Shown here: one piece after another, positions 36,302 through 45,510 of the stretch
Position numbering within the stretch: the stretch's first letter is position 1
Layout: the number at the start of each line of letters is the position of its first letter
Made by a program: the position numbers and the translations under genes
Notes under the pieces: model-generated
The model's input: only the letters and a program-made list of their open reading frames with translations
Told to the model about the DNA's origin: nothing
Databases searched by the model: none
NCBI RefSeq assembly: GCF_001050135.1
Contig: NZ_CP012040.1
Location: 2,136,001-2,200,000, forward strand
DNA length: 64,000 nucleotides
Source: Cyclobacterium amurskyense
GTDB lineage: Bacteria > Bacteroidota > Bacteroidia > Cytophagales > Cyclobacteriaceae
Reading direction: 5' to 3'

Positions 36302-38584
36302 ATGAAACTATTTTTCGCATTTTCCCTTTTTGTTTGTGTATTCTTTCAAGATCCGGTTTATGCCCAAAAGTCGTTGCCATTGGGTTCTCACCCACCTGCG
36401 CTTACCTTTGATCATTTCCCCAATAGATCCTTTGCCTTCGTATGGCGAAATTGGAATCTTGTAAGTCCTGAGAAAATGGCTGAGACCATTCAGTGCAAAC
36501 CTTCTGATATAATTCACCTTGCACAACTTATGGGTTTGGAAGATAAGAAGCTCTTGCCTGAAAAATTACAAGAACAAATATATATTACTTTGCTTCGTAG
36601 AAATTGGCATTTGCTTCCCTATGATCAGTTGCTAACCTTATTGGATATGGATAGTGAAAGATTGGAGTTTGCTTTGAAAGAAGATGACTTTCTTTTTCAT
36701 AAGTTTGGCAACCTCAAACCGGCCAGCCCAAAATTAATTTTTTCCGGTCCGACTGAAATTGAAATAAAAAAAGCCAATGATATAAAGGAAGTTATTCGCC
36801 CTATTCTTGCTAACAATGAAAAGAATCCTTCGGAAGACCTTTTTCAATTTATCGAAAAACTTAAAACTTACGATGAAGAGGAAGTTCTCGTTCCTAGAGA
36901 TTCACTGAAGGAGGTTCAGCTCCGTTTTATCTATTCTTATTTCGGCATTTTTGGGGATCCTTTAATGGATGAAGAAAACGATCCCTTTCCCAATGGGCTC
37001 TTACAAAAATTAGCACAGAAAGGTGTTAATGGGGTATGGATGCATGTGGTACTCAACCAACTTGCCCCAGGAGGAGAGGCTTTTCCGGAGTTTGGAGAAG
37101 GTAGCGAAACTCGGCTTAAGAATTTGCGGAAAATAGCGCAAAGAGCTAAAAAGTTTGGCATTGACATTTACTTGTACATGAACGAGCCACGTGCACAACC
37201 TTTGGCATTTTTCGAAGAACGTTCAAATATGGCAGGGGTAAAGAAGGATGACTTTATTACCATGTGTACAAGTAATGAGGAGGTGAGGAACTGGATGGAG
37301 CAATCACTCACCCATGTTTTTACTGAAGTACCCGAGTTGGGAGGAGTATTTACCATTACTGCTTCAGAAAATCTTACCAATTGTGCCTCCCATGGGGGAA
37401 AGGACAAATGCCCCAGATGTAGTGAACGACCTTATGAAGACATTATCGCAGAGGTAAACCGAACGATTGCCAATGGAGTTCATGCTGCAAAACCTGAAGC
37501 GAATGTAATTGCTTGGGATTGGGGGTGGAACGGTCATGGGATGGCAAGAGATGTGATAGACAAATTACCGGAAGATGTGTGGTTGATGTCAGTCAGTGAA
37601 TGGGCCAAACCTATCGAGAGAGGCGGGATTCCCAATACAGTAGGAGAATATTCTATCTCTGCAGCAGGACCAGGGCCTAGGGCAAAATCCCATTGGAGTG
37701 GAGCGAAGAAGAATCTACTTAAAACGGTCGCAAAAGTTCAGTTTAACAATACCTGGGAATTGTCCGCAGTTCCTTGGCTACCAGTTATGGATTTGGTAGC
37801 TCAGCATGCAGCAAATTTAGCGCAAATGGACATTGATGGGTATATGCTCAGTTGGACGCTCGGGTCCTACCCATCGCCAAATCTTGAAATAGCTAAAAAA
37901 TTTTCAGATGACCCTGATGCAAGCATAGAAGAAGTGTTAAATTCACTGGCCTTGGAAAGGTATGGAAGGGCTGCCGTGCCTTATGTGCGTAATGCTTGGA
38001 CTACATTCAGTACAGCTTTTGAAGAATATCCCTATGATATTAGAGTGGTTTATTCTGCACCTCAACAGTATGGCCCATCCAACCTTTTATTTCTGGAACC
38101 TACAGGTTATCGTTCTACCATGGTAGGTTTTCCCTATGATGACCTTAAGGGTTGGTCCGGCCCATATCCTCCTGAAATTTTAATATCACAATTTGAAAAA
38201 GTGGCTACTAAATGGGAGAAGGGGTTGAAATTTATAAAAGGTGCCATTGAGGTTACTGAAGACGAATCCTATAAAAAGCTATTGGAAGAAGACCTAAACT
38301 TAGCGAAGGCGGCTTACCTGCATTTTTTATCTGTTGGGCAGCAGGGTCGTTTTATAATGGCCAGAGACAATTGGCTTGAAAGCCAAAAAACTGATAAAGT
38401 GCTTCGGGATCAGGTGAAAGCTATTTTACTGAAAGAAAAGGAAACAGCAATTGACCTGCTTGAAGTAACAAGTAAGGATTCCAGAATAGGTTTTGAGGCC
38501 TCTAACCAATATTATTATGTGCCACAGGATTTGCTAGAGAAAGTAATCAACTGTCAATTTTTGATCAATGAACTTGATAAATAG
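36302..38584 (+). CDS. secreted protein with glycoside-hydrolase-like TIM barrel, uncharacterised
   Basis: 760 aa from ATG 36302; an upstream TTG is rejected because it would displace the signal peptide (~1-22, ending VYAQ). I do not recognise the family. The middle (~220-560) reads like a TIM barrel: GVNGVWMHVVLNQLAP, KKFGIDIYLYMNEPRAQ, GVFTITASENLTNC, ANVIAWDWGWNG, DVWLMSVSEWAKP, DGYMLSWTLGSYPSP. Acidic residues at strand ends (NEP, SEN, WDW, SEW) would suit a GH20/GH-A-like hydrolase. A CPRCS motif and a Cys at TNCASHGG may bind a metal or form disulfides. The C-terminus is helical. Carbohydrate hydrolysis is inference. Confidence 0.7.
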   Translation: MKLFFAFSLFVCVFFQDPVYAQKSLPLGSHPPALTFDHFPNRSFAFVWRNWNLVSPEKMAETIQCKPSDIIHLAQLMGLEDKKLLPEKLQEQIYITLLRRNWHLLPYDQLLTLLDMDSERLEFALKEDDFLFHKFGNLKPASPKLIFSGPTEIEIKKANDIKEVIRPILANNEKNPSEDLFQFIEKLKTYDEEEVLVPRDSLKEVQLRFIYSYFGIFGDPLMDEENDPFPNGLLQKLAQKGVNGVWMHVVLNQLAPGGEAFPEFGEGSETRLKNLRKIAQRAKKFGIDIYLYMNEPRAQPLAFFEERSNMAGVKKDDFITMCTSNEEVRNWMEQSLTHVFTEVPELGGVFTITASENLTNCASHGGKDKCPRCSERPYEDIIAEVNRTIANGVHAAKPEANVIAWDWGWNGHGMARDVIDKLPEDVWLMSVSEWAKPIERGGIPNTVGEYSISAAGPGPRAKSHWSGAKKNLLKTVAKVQFNNTWELSAVPWLPVMDLVAQHAANLAQMDIDGYMLSWTLGSYPSPNLEIAKKFSDDPDASIEEVLNSLALERYGRAAVPYVRNAWTTFSTAFEEYPYDIRVVYSAPQQYGPSNLLFLEPTGYRSTMVGFPYDDLKGWSGPYPPEILISQFEKVATKWEKGLKFIKGAIEVTEDESYKKLLEEDLNLAKAAYLHFLSVGQQGRFIMARDNWLESQKTDKVLRDQVKAILLKEKETAIDLLEVTSKDSRIGFEASNQYYYVPQDLLEKVINCQFLINELDK

Positions 38585-38606
38585 CTTCAATCGCTAAAGA
38601 AATAGG

Positions 38607-38632
38607 AACCATGGATTTTAGCCATGGTTCCT
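38607..38632. terminator. terminator hairpin between convergent genes
   Basis: Arms GGAACCATGG and CCATGGTTCC around a short A/T loop, 23 nt after the upstream stop. Confidence 0.85.
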
Positions 38633-38703
38633 GTCCTACCAATTTTTAACCCATTCATTTAACTTATTATTGGGCTAAGAAATTAAGCTTTATTTTTTTC
38701 TCG

Positions 38704-40572
38704 CTATTCAATGACAAGATTCTTGTTTCTGGGATACTTGACCTCATATTTCAATTCCAGTAACTTGGTATCCGAAGGTGCCAACTTAAACTCCCACTTA
38801 ATCTCACCAGTTTTAACGTCATGTTTTCCTCCGGAAAGGCTTTGTACTTCTACCTCTATTTCTTCCAAAGTAGAAACAGGCACTTGGTCCAAAACTACCA
38901 TGGAAACGGGTTGGCTTTTATTGTTTTTAATAGTGGTTTTCCACAATCTGCTTGCCGTCTTTTTATTGCCTAAAAAAGATTTTTCTGTGAAATCACTTTC
39001 TTTCTCCCTTTCTATTGTGACCATTTTATCTCTACCCAGTGAGATTTCCAAGGTGTCAGTAGCATAGCGCACATCCAGCAGACTTTTACCTACGAAGGTT
39101 TGTTCAAAAAACACATTGGCCTCTCCTTCCAAAAGTTGGTATTGCTCCCAGTTCGTAATCCCAGCAATCAGGTAAGCCGTGTTACTGACTTTGGGAACAG
39201 CAAAATATTGGTAGAAAGCAGGCAATTCATAGGTTACCATATCCACAGTATAATTTTTACTGTCTGATTGAATGGAATAAGGGGTATTGATTTCAAAATT
39301 AATGGACGTTTGGTTTTCCACCTGAGCCATCGGTAAAGGTTGACTTTGCAATTCCTGTGCATCATCAACGTCAAAATTAGCCTCAATTCCTTCAGATTTA
39401 CCTTTCAAACGTTTACTAATTCCATAACCGGTTACCACTATCTCATCTAATGCAACCTGATCTTCTTTCATAACCACATTCATAACCTCAGCTCTAATTG
39501 GTCGGGATTGAGAAACATATCCAATGTAAGAATAGGTCAATTGGCTGGCATTGTTTGGCAAGGTGATGCTGTAATTACCGTCAAAATCTGAAACGGTTCC
39601 AATAGTGGTTCCTGACACATTAATGTTTACCCCGGGAAGCCCTATACCTTCAGCATCCATCACCTTCCCTGTCACAGCACCTGTTGTTTGCGAATAACGT
39701 GGTGGGGCTGTATTGTAATTAAGTAGATAAGGTCGTAATTCCGGTGCAACACCTGAAACGCTTGGCTCTGCTGAGGAAAAAGTAAGTTTAATATTGTCCC
39801 AATCTACCTTGGTGTCTTGTCGGACATTCGCTTTGTAGTGCAAGCTAACTGGGCTATTGATGTCTTTGGCACGGATGTCATAAGAAGGAAACCAGCCAGC
39901 ATTGTCAACAAGGTAGGACAACTCGAAAGAATAACTACCGGGCACTTTAGCAGCTACTCTTACCAAGACCTCTCCTGTAGCAAACTCTTTTTCACCAGCC
40001 AGAGAATTGATTTGATTCTGAAGGTTGTTTTTCTCTTCAAGTAATTTCTTAATCGTACTGTTCCTTTCGATAGTTTGCAGTTTTAAGGCAGTGAGTTGAT
40101 TGCCATAATATTCAGCAGCCTGTTTGAGAGTGGCCACATTTAGGGTTTCGTTTTTACCTCCTATCAATCGGTTGGTTTGGAGAAAAGTGATCTCCTCTTG
40201 GGCGATGGACAAAAAAGTGTTTTCCAATTCGATCTTTTCATTGATTTGTTCAAGGTCTTTGTCCAGCTTAAGAAGCTCCTCAGACCTTACCGATTTATCC
40301 AGAAAGTTTTGCTGGTGATTAATGCCCAAGACAGTCAACTCATCTCCAGCTTTTAGCTGTATGCTTTTGGGAGCTATAAAAGGGGAGAGGTTGGTAAATT
40401 TGACAATGGATTCCCCTTTAGTCAATTGGACTGTTTCCTTTCGTAGCACCTGTGCACCTTTTAGAAAGACGGTGGCTTCTACCACCTTGGATTTGACTTC
40501 TTTTTCAGGTATTTCCTGAGCGAAAGATTGATTATAAACCAGGAAGAACAAAAGGATGGACAAAGCTTTCAT
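38704..40572 (-). CDS. MuiA-type protein (DUF4140/DUF4139) with inserted SusC-like N-terminal module
   Basis: 622 aa. The signal peptide (1-19) is followed by DUF4140 (~27-130, VVEATVFLKGAQVLRK), a coiled coil (~95-195), and the start of DUF4139 (~205-275, ELSYLVDNAGWFPSYDIRA). A CarboxypepD_reg domain is inserted at 298-368 (TGKVMDAEGIGLPGVNI, YSYIGYVSQ) with the SusC-type tail DEIVVTGYG (376-384). The rest of DUF4139 (~420-622, ending LKLLELKYEVKYPRNK-like) then resumes. DUF4139 proteins are envelope proteins of unknown role, named from mucoidy inhibition. No barrel follows the SusC-like tail. Confidence 0.9.
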   Translation of the reverse strand: MKALSILLFFLVYNQSFAQEIPEKEVKSKVVEATVFLKGAQVLRKETVQLTKGESIVKFTNLSPFIAPKSIQLKAGDELTVLGINHQQNFLDKSVRSEELLKLDKDLEQINEKIELENTFLSIAQEEITFLQTNRLIGGKNETLNVATLKQAAEYYGNQLTALKLQTIERNSTIKKLLEEKNNLQNQINSLAGEKEFATGEVLVRVAAKVPGSYSFELSYLVDNAGWFPSYDIRAKDINSPVSLHYKANVRQDTKVDWDNIKLTFSSAEPSVSGVAPELRPYLLNYNTAPPRYSQTTGAVTGKVMDAEGIGLPGVNINVSGTTIGTVSDFDGNYSITLPNNASQLTYSYIGYVSQSRPIRAEVMNVVMKEDQVALDEIVVTGYGISKRLKGKSEGIEANFDVDDAQELQSQPLPMAQVENQTSINFEINTPYSIQSDSKNYTVDMVTYELPAFYQYFAVPKVSNTAYLIAGITNWEQYQLLEGEANVFFEQTFVGKSLLDVRYATDTLEISLGRDKMVTIEREKESDFTEKSFLGNKKTASRLWKTTIKNNKSQPVSMVVLDQVPVSTLEEIEVEVQSLSGGKHDVKTGEIKWEFKLAPSDTKLLELKYEVKYPRNKNLVIE

Positions 40573-40973
40573 AAATATTGGATTGAATTGTTTTTATACA
40601 AATAGGATAAGTGAGCTTCTAAAAAAATGGTTTGTTGCGATGTTTTGCAAAAGAAAACACATTGCTTTTCGCTACTTACTTTTCCTATACGAGGCAGATA
40701 CAATAAAAGTCACAAATCAGGCCAAAAATCTTAAAGCGGAAAAATGTAATGAAAGTAAATTCAAAATGGATTAAATTAAATGGTAAAGACTAATTTTAAA
40801 TTAATAGAGCTATATAAAATTTTACCCTAAAATAAATGTCTAGACACTAGCATCTTTTACCTTTTCTTAACTATTTTGAATGAATAAATCAATTCAGTAA
40901 ATCGCTGGGAATTGTAGAAAAAGAATTGGTTCACAACAGGTTATTCGCCTCAATTACTACTTATAAGTAAACC
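40573..40973. other. intergenic, nothing recognised
   Basis: 400 nt of AT-rich DNA between divergent genes. It must contain both promoters. A 72-codon frame at 40556-40774 has no family resemblance and overlaps the MuiA-type start; rejected. Confidence 0.5.
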
Positions 40974-43283
40974 ATGGGAAAGGAAAAATATTCAATCGGC
41001 TTTATTTTCATTATGCTATGCCTTTGTCCGTTAATGGCAAAGGCTCAGGAAGATAAAGCGGTCCGCCAGGAATACTTGAGGGAGTTGATTCTATTGCAGG
41101 AAAAACCTTCCAGCCATGATAGCTTTGTTAGTTTACATGACCTTACCTGGGAAGATTGGATAGAAAGAACTGGAGAATTACCCCCTAATTACGGGGTAAT
41201 TCCCTCCATTCCTTTTTTGCCTGATCCACTGATCATTGGTGAAGGCAAAGAAAATGAGAAGGTTACTACCATGGCTCAATGGGAGTCTCAGCGGGAGTAT
41301 TTCAAGGAACAGGTTAAACACATCCTTTCAGGGACTTTCCCTGATCCTCCCACCAATTTGAAAGCTGAGATCTTGTCTGAAAGGACAGATAATGGGGTTA
41401 GGATTCAGATGATTGAACTCAGGTTTGGAGAAAACCACAAGGCCAAATTGACCTTGGAAGTGTTTACCCCACCTGGCGAAGGACCATTTCCAGTATTTAT
41501 GACCCAGTGGAACCACAGAGGATGGGCACAGATAGCCGTAAGGAGAGGTTATATGGGGCTGATTTATGCCGGGGCAGATGCGAAAGACGATACCCGGGAA
41601 TACCTGGAACTCTACCCTGATTATGATTGGTCTACTTTAATGGCCAGAGCCTGGGGTGCTCATAGGGCGGTGGATTATTTGTATACCTTGGATGAGGTGG
41701 ATAAATCCAAAATAGCCATAGCCGGTCATTCCAGAAATGGAAAACAATCCTTGTTTGCCGCCGCTTTTGATGAGCGTATTACGGCTACTATTACAAGTAG
41801 TGGAGGAACAGGAGGAGAATTCCCTTACCGATATACCGATGAAAGGCATTCCAATGAATCCATTGATTACCTGGTTTCCAGAAGAACCCATTGGTTGCAT
41901 CCCCGCATACGGTTTTTTTCAGGAAGAGAGCATAAAATGCCCATCGATCAAAATTCCTTAATGGCTTTGATTGCTCCAAATGCTTTGATGTTGAGCTCTT
42001 CCATCCGAGAAGGAGGTGGAGGAGATCCTTGGGCCATTGAGCAGATTTATACTTCACTTACCAAAGTTTATGACTTTTTGGATGCTCCAGAAAAATTGGG
42101 CATACGGCTGAGAGATGGGGAGCATGCTGTTTCAGAAAGGGATTTAGAAGCCTTTATGGACTGGCTTGACATACAGTTTGGCAGAAAGAATTTCCCATGG
42201 GACAATCACCTGAGTTACAATTATAGCTTTAAAAAATGGAAGAAAGAAAGTGGAGAATCCATTGATCTTAGCAAGTTTCCTATCCAACCGGCCCAAAATA
42301 TTCCTGTCAATGGATCCCATTTGGAAAAGACCCAAGAAAAAATAAAACAGGACCTTACCTGGCTGTTGGGTGATGAACCTGCAGGTTTACCTGCCAGTGA
42401 CATTGAGACGCTAAGCCATAAGGAGGATTATGTCAGCAGTTTTATGCCTCGGCCCAGGGTGAAAAATGGCAAAAAACTTAACATTACGCCCTACAATGCC
42501 ATGGGGGATTATTTGTATGGATCCCTATATTTCCCTACGGATGAAACTGGAGAAAGAATAACAGCGGCCAATGGTAAAATGCCTGTGCTTATATTTTTGC
42601 ACAAATACACCAATACGGGCTATGATTCGGAGTTAAATGCATTGATTGATGAGCTGTTGGCCAAAGGGATAGCCGTTTTGACTTATGATATGATCGGCTA
42701 TGGGGCCAGGATAGAAGAAGGTACTTTGTTTTACCAGAGATATCCCCATTGGTCCAAGATGGGCAAGATGGTCATCGATGCCAGAGCGGCGGTGGACGCA
42801 TTGGAAAGTTTGGACTTTATAGATAACGATAAGATCTTTGTTGGAGGCTATGCTTTGGGGGGGACAGTAGGCTTGATCACGGCTGCACTAGAACCTAAAA
42901 TAGCAGGGCTTGCTTTGTCCAGCGCTTTTACCCCTTTAAGAAATGCCTCTGGAGATGTGGAGGGATTAAAAGCCTTTTCCCATTTGTATGGGCTAATTCC
43001 AAGGTTAGGGTTTTTTGATGGTGAGGAAAACAGGATTCCTGTGGATTTTCCTGAAATGCTCGCCAATATCGCCCCAAGACCCCTAATGGTCATTTCTCCG
43101 GAGTTAGACAGGCATGCTGACCATGATAATGTCATTACTACCATGGAAGGTTTAAAGCAATTGTACCAAAAAATGGGAGTAGGCGATGCGCTGGAATGGC
43201 AAAGCCCCCATTCTTTTAACCATTTTACGGAAGCCCAACAAAAGGAAATGATCAAATGGTTGGTGCAGGAAGTAGCAAAGTAA
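40974..43283 (+). CDS. tandem alpha/beta hydrolase; CE15-like first domain, second domain lacks nucleophile
   Basis: 769 aa, signal peptide ending at AKAQ (~25). The first hydrolase domain (~60-405) has the nucleophile motif GHSRNGK (Ser253), the arrangement typical of glucuronoyl esterases (CE15), and a candidate catalytic His384 in DGEHAV. The second domain (~505-769) has the strand-helix elbow GGYALGGT, with Ala627 where Ser is expected, but keeps a C-terminal His in SPHSFNHF. So domain 2 is probably inactive or binding only. Neighbours are a triple-Rid protein and secreted proteins. Action on plant/algal polysaccharide esters is inference. Confidence 0.82.
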   Translation: MGKEKYSIGFIFIMLCLCPLMAKAQEDKAVRQEYLRELILLQEKPSSHDSFVSLHDLTWEDWIERTGELPPNYGVIPSIPFLPDPLIIGEGKENEKVTTMAQWESQREYFKEQVKHILSGTFPDPPTNLKAEILSERTDNGVRIQMIELRFGENHKAKLTLEVFTPPGEGPFPVFMTQWNHRGWAQIAVRRGYMGLIYAGADAKDDTREYLELYPDYDWSTLMARAWGAHRAVDYLYTLDEVDKSKIAIAGHSRNGKQSLFAAAFDERITATITSSGGTGGEFPYRYTDERHSNESIDYLVSRRTHWLHPRIRFFSGREHKMPIDQNSLMALIAPNALMLSSSIREGGGGDPWAIEQIYTSLTKVYDFLDAPEKLGIRLRDGEHAVSERDLEAFMDWLDIQFGRKNFPWDNHLSYNYSFKKWKKESGESIDLSKFPIQPAQNIPVNGSHLEKTQEKIKQDLTWLLGDEPAGLPASDIETLSHKEDYVSSFMPRPRVKNGKKLNITPYNAMGDYLYGSLYFPTDETGERITAANGKMPVLIFLHKYTNTGYDSELNALIDELLAKGIAVLTYDMIGYGARIEEGTLFYQRYPHWSKMGKMVIDARAAVDALESLDFIDNDKIFVGGYALGGTVGLITAALEPKIAGLALSSAFTPLRNASGDVEGLKAFSHLYGLIPRLGFFDGEENRIPVDFPEMLANIAPRPLMVISPELDRHADHDNVITTMEGLKQLYQKMGVGDALEWQSPHSFNHFTEAQQKEMIKWLVQEVAK

Positions 43284-43390
43284 ATTATTAGGGCTTAAGT
43301 TTGAGAAAAAAATACAAATCAATCATGATAATTTTAAAAAGGTCTGTTTATGGTGGGGTCGGTTGTCCCTCCGGAGTCAATTTTAATAGA

Positions 43391-44629
43391 ATGAAGCGAG
43401 TGACGCTACATTATCCATTGGTTTTTTTGATGGTGTTTTTGGGCTTGGTATTGGAAAGCAAGGGCCAATTCCAAAGCAAAACCTCAGACATAAGGTATAT
43501 CGAACCGAATGAGGAAACCGGAACTTCGCTGGGAACGGTAGTGGGAGATGTTCCATTGGCTTTTACTGATCAAATTTTTCCTTTTGACGCTAACGGGAGC
43601 TTGGTAGGATCAAGTGATCTCAAAGTACAGCTTACTCAGGTGATTAAAAATTTGGAAGGAGCCTTGGAAGCAGCAGGTACTGATTTAAGTAAGTTGTTAA
43701 GGCTAAATGTATACCTTCAGAAAGAAGAACATTCCAAACCTGTTCGTAAATTAATCAAGGAATTATTACCTGAAGGCGCATTCCCGGCCATTACCCTGAT
43801 AGTTGCTAATCAACCTCGTGAAAAAGTATTGTTAACCATGGATGCGATTGCTGTTGCGCCCATGACCTCAGTAAGTTCCAGGGGTGTGAATCTTCCGTTT
43901 AGCAAAGGGCTTTATGAAAAAACCAATCGTGCTGCTGTTGCTGTTTTACCGGCAGGTAGGAAGGTATTTATCGCAGGTCAGGCTGAACCTGGCAAAGACC
44001 TTTTGGAAGCCAGTGACAAAACCATGCAAAACCTTTTTGCTACACTTGCTTATATAGGGGCCAGTGCCAGTGATGTGGTCCAGGTTAAAGCTTTTATCAA
44101 TCCCATTGAGGATGCGGCAGCAGTAGAAAAAGTGATCGCTGCTTTTTTCAGAGGACAGCAAGTACCCCCTATTGTCATGGTAGAATGGTTGGTGGAAGAA
44201 AACAAGGCTGAAATAGAATTGGTCGCTTCTGCTCCTGAGCACTACAATGACAAAGAAGCTGTCAGTTATTACGCACCACCGTGGATGATTCAGGCTACCA
44301 CCTACAGTAGGATAGTAGACATTAAAAAAGGAAGGCTATTGTTTACTTCCGGCTTGTATGCGGAAGAAGGAAAAGATGCGGAAGAAAAAGCGAGAAACCT
44401 TTTTGGGACCTTGTCGCGAATTCTTGAAAAAGCCGGATCCAGTTACGACCACCTGGTAAAAGCAAGTTACTATCCCTCCCATGAAAAAGGGCGTGAAGGC
44501 TTGATGAAAGTACGAACCGAATTTTACAATCCCGAAAGACCGCCTGTAGCTTCCTTGATAAGGATTCAGGGAACCGGCCATGAAGGCATTTACTTAAATG
44601 TCGATATGGTTGCAGTGGTGCCGGACTGA
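43391..44629 (+). CDS. secreted protein with three RidA-like (YjgF/UK114) domains
   Basis: 412 aa from ATG 43391, chosen because it gives a signal peptide (~1-25, YPLVFLMVFLGLVLESKGQ); an upstream start at 43301 would bury it. Three Rid folds follow at ~45-156, ~183-281 and ~304-410. The repeated signatures are LTQVIKNLEGALEAAGTDLSKLLRLNVYL, TMQNLFATLAYIGASASDVVQVKAFI and LFGTLSRILEKAGSSYDHLVKASYY. The arginine that RidA enamine/imine deaminases use is missing in all three (FPAITL, PPIVMV, PPVASL). Export plus lost Arg argue against 2-aminoacrylate detoxification. It follows the tandem hydrolase by ~107 nt. Confidence 0.87.
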   Translation: MKRVTLHYPLVFLMVFLGLVLESKGQFQSKTSDIRYIEPNEETGTSLGTVVGDVPLAFTDQIFPFDANGSLVGSSDLKVQLTQVIKNLEGALEAAGTDLSKLLRLNVYLQKEEHSKPVRKLIKELLPEGAFPAITLIVANQPREKVLLTMDAIAVAPMTSVSSRGVNLPFSKGLYEKTNRAAVAVLPAGRKVFIAGQAEPGKDLLEASDKTMQNLFATLAYIGASASDVVQVKAFINPIEDAAAVEKVIAAFFRGQQVPPIVMVEWLVEENKAEIELVASAPEHYNDKEAVSYYAPPWMIQATTYSRIVDIKKGRLLFTSGLYAEEGKDAEEKARNLFGTLSRILEKAGSSYDHLVKASYYPSHEKGREGLMKVRTEFYNPERPPVASLIRIQGTGHEGIYLNVDMVAVVPD

Positions 44630-44664
44630 TTTGGTAAAGCTTTTCAAGCCCTGGCCTCAGGACT

Positions 44665-44908
44665 GGTCAAAGTTTAGCGAAGCGTAACTTTAGACCCAAA
44701 ATGAAAGTTGAAAACTTTCATAACCCTTGCCTGAGTGTAGATTGCATCTACACTCATATATCCAACCGAAATGTGATTGGATGTTGAAATTTGGAGCAAG
44801 ATCTCGAATTTTAAACCTAAGGTCATTGGTAAAGAAATTAAGGGCGAACTCAAGTTGAAAACTTTCGTCATGATAGGTCGATTTGCCACTATCGATTGAA
44901 CTTAGACC
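44665..44908. repeat. structured intergenic repeat (family R2), most complete copy
   Basis: About 244 bp bounded by GGTCAAAGTT at the left and AACTTAGACC at the right, an inverted pair. It contains GAAAGTT/AACTTTC (44704-44720) and a 10-bp stem GAGTGTAGAT/ATCTACACTC (44733-44755, loop TGC). Parts recur at 45511-45544, 45882-45990, 48491-48800, 50281-50822, 52111-52175 and 52831-52975. Non-coding. Confidence 0.8.
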
Positions 44909-44965
44909 ATAGGGAAACTTTACCAAGTATTTATTAACTTAGTGGAATAAATAAACCGGATAAGG

Positions 44966-45187
44966 ATGGATATTCAATCAATAAAAGTCGACTTAATCGA
45001 TTGGATCACAAAGCTAGAAGATCGAAAAGTACTTGAACAGATCCAGGCTTATAAATATAGGCAAGGTGAAGGGTTAAGTAAGGCTCATAAAGCATTGCTG
45101 GATGAGCGGATAGCTTCCTATGAAAAGGATCCTAGCAAAGTGGTGGATTGGAGCGATGTGATGAAGGAGATAGAAAGCGGCCAATGA
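44966..45187 (+). CDS. type II toxin-antitoxin system antitoxin (addiction module component)
   Basis: 73 aa, acidic C-terminal half. N-terminus MDIQSIKVDLIDWITKLEDRKV is shared in pattern with the antitoxins at 45593 and 50965. No DNA-binding motif is obvious beyond the N-terminal helices. It ends in an ATGA overlap with the toxin gene, the usual coupling. Lies 58 nt after repeat copy 44665-44908. Confidence 0.8.
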   Translation: MDIQSIKVDLIDWITKLEDRKVLEQIQAYKYRQGEGLSKAHKALLDERIASYEKDPSKVVDWSDVMKEIESGQ

Positions 45188-45486
45188 GCTATAAGGTAAA
45201 GCTGCTCAGCGAGGCCAGTTTGGATATCAAAGAAATCATTGAATGGTACAATGAAGAAAAGCAGGGTTTAGGTAGACGCTTTTATAAATCTTTGAAATCA
45301 AGGCTAAATTACATCAGTAATTATCCGTTTCACTGTCAGGTTGCATATAGAGATATTAGAAATATATTGGTCGATAAGTTTCCTTATCAGATTCATTTTA
45401 GGATTAAAGAATCTGAAAAATCCATTATTGTTATTGCAATTACCCATACTAGCAGAAATCCTAGAGTGTGGAAAAGAAAAAGATAG
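45184..45486 (+). CDS. RelE/ParE family toxin
   Basis: 100 aa starting at ATG 45184, overlapping the antitoxin stop by four bases; an in-frame ATG 12 codons upstream is rejected. ParE-type features are LSEASLDIKEIIEWYNEEKQGLGRRFYKSLKSRL, FHCQVAYRDIRNILVDKFPYQIHFRI and a terminal ITHTSRNPRVW. Intact, so likely functional: either mRNA cleavage or gyrase inhibition, not distinguishable from sequence alone. Confidence 0.87.
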   Translation: MSYKVKLLSEASLDIKEIIEWYNEEKQGLGRRFYKSLKSRLNYISNYPFHCQVAYRDIRNILVDKFPYQIHFRIKESEKSIIVIAITHTSRNPRVWKRKR

Positions 45487-45510
45487 TTTCGACTAAATGT
45501 AGCATTACCT

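Noticed and set aside
40556..40774. 72-codon plus-strand frame overlapping the MuiA-type start
   Set aside because: No family resemblance and AT-rich codon pattern unlike neighbours.
43301..43390. 30-residue N-terminal extension of the triple-Rid protein
   Set aside because: It would place charged residues before the signal peptide; ATG 43391 gives a standard leader.
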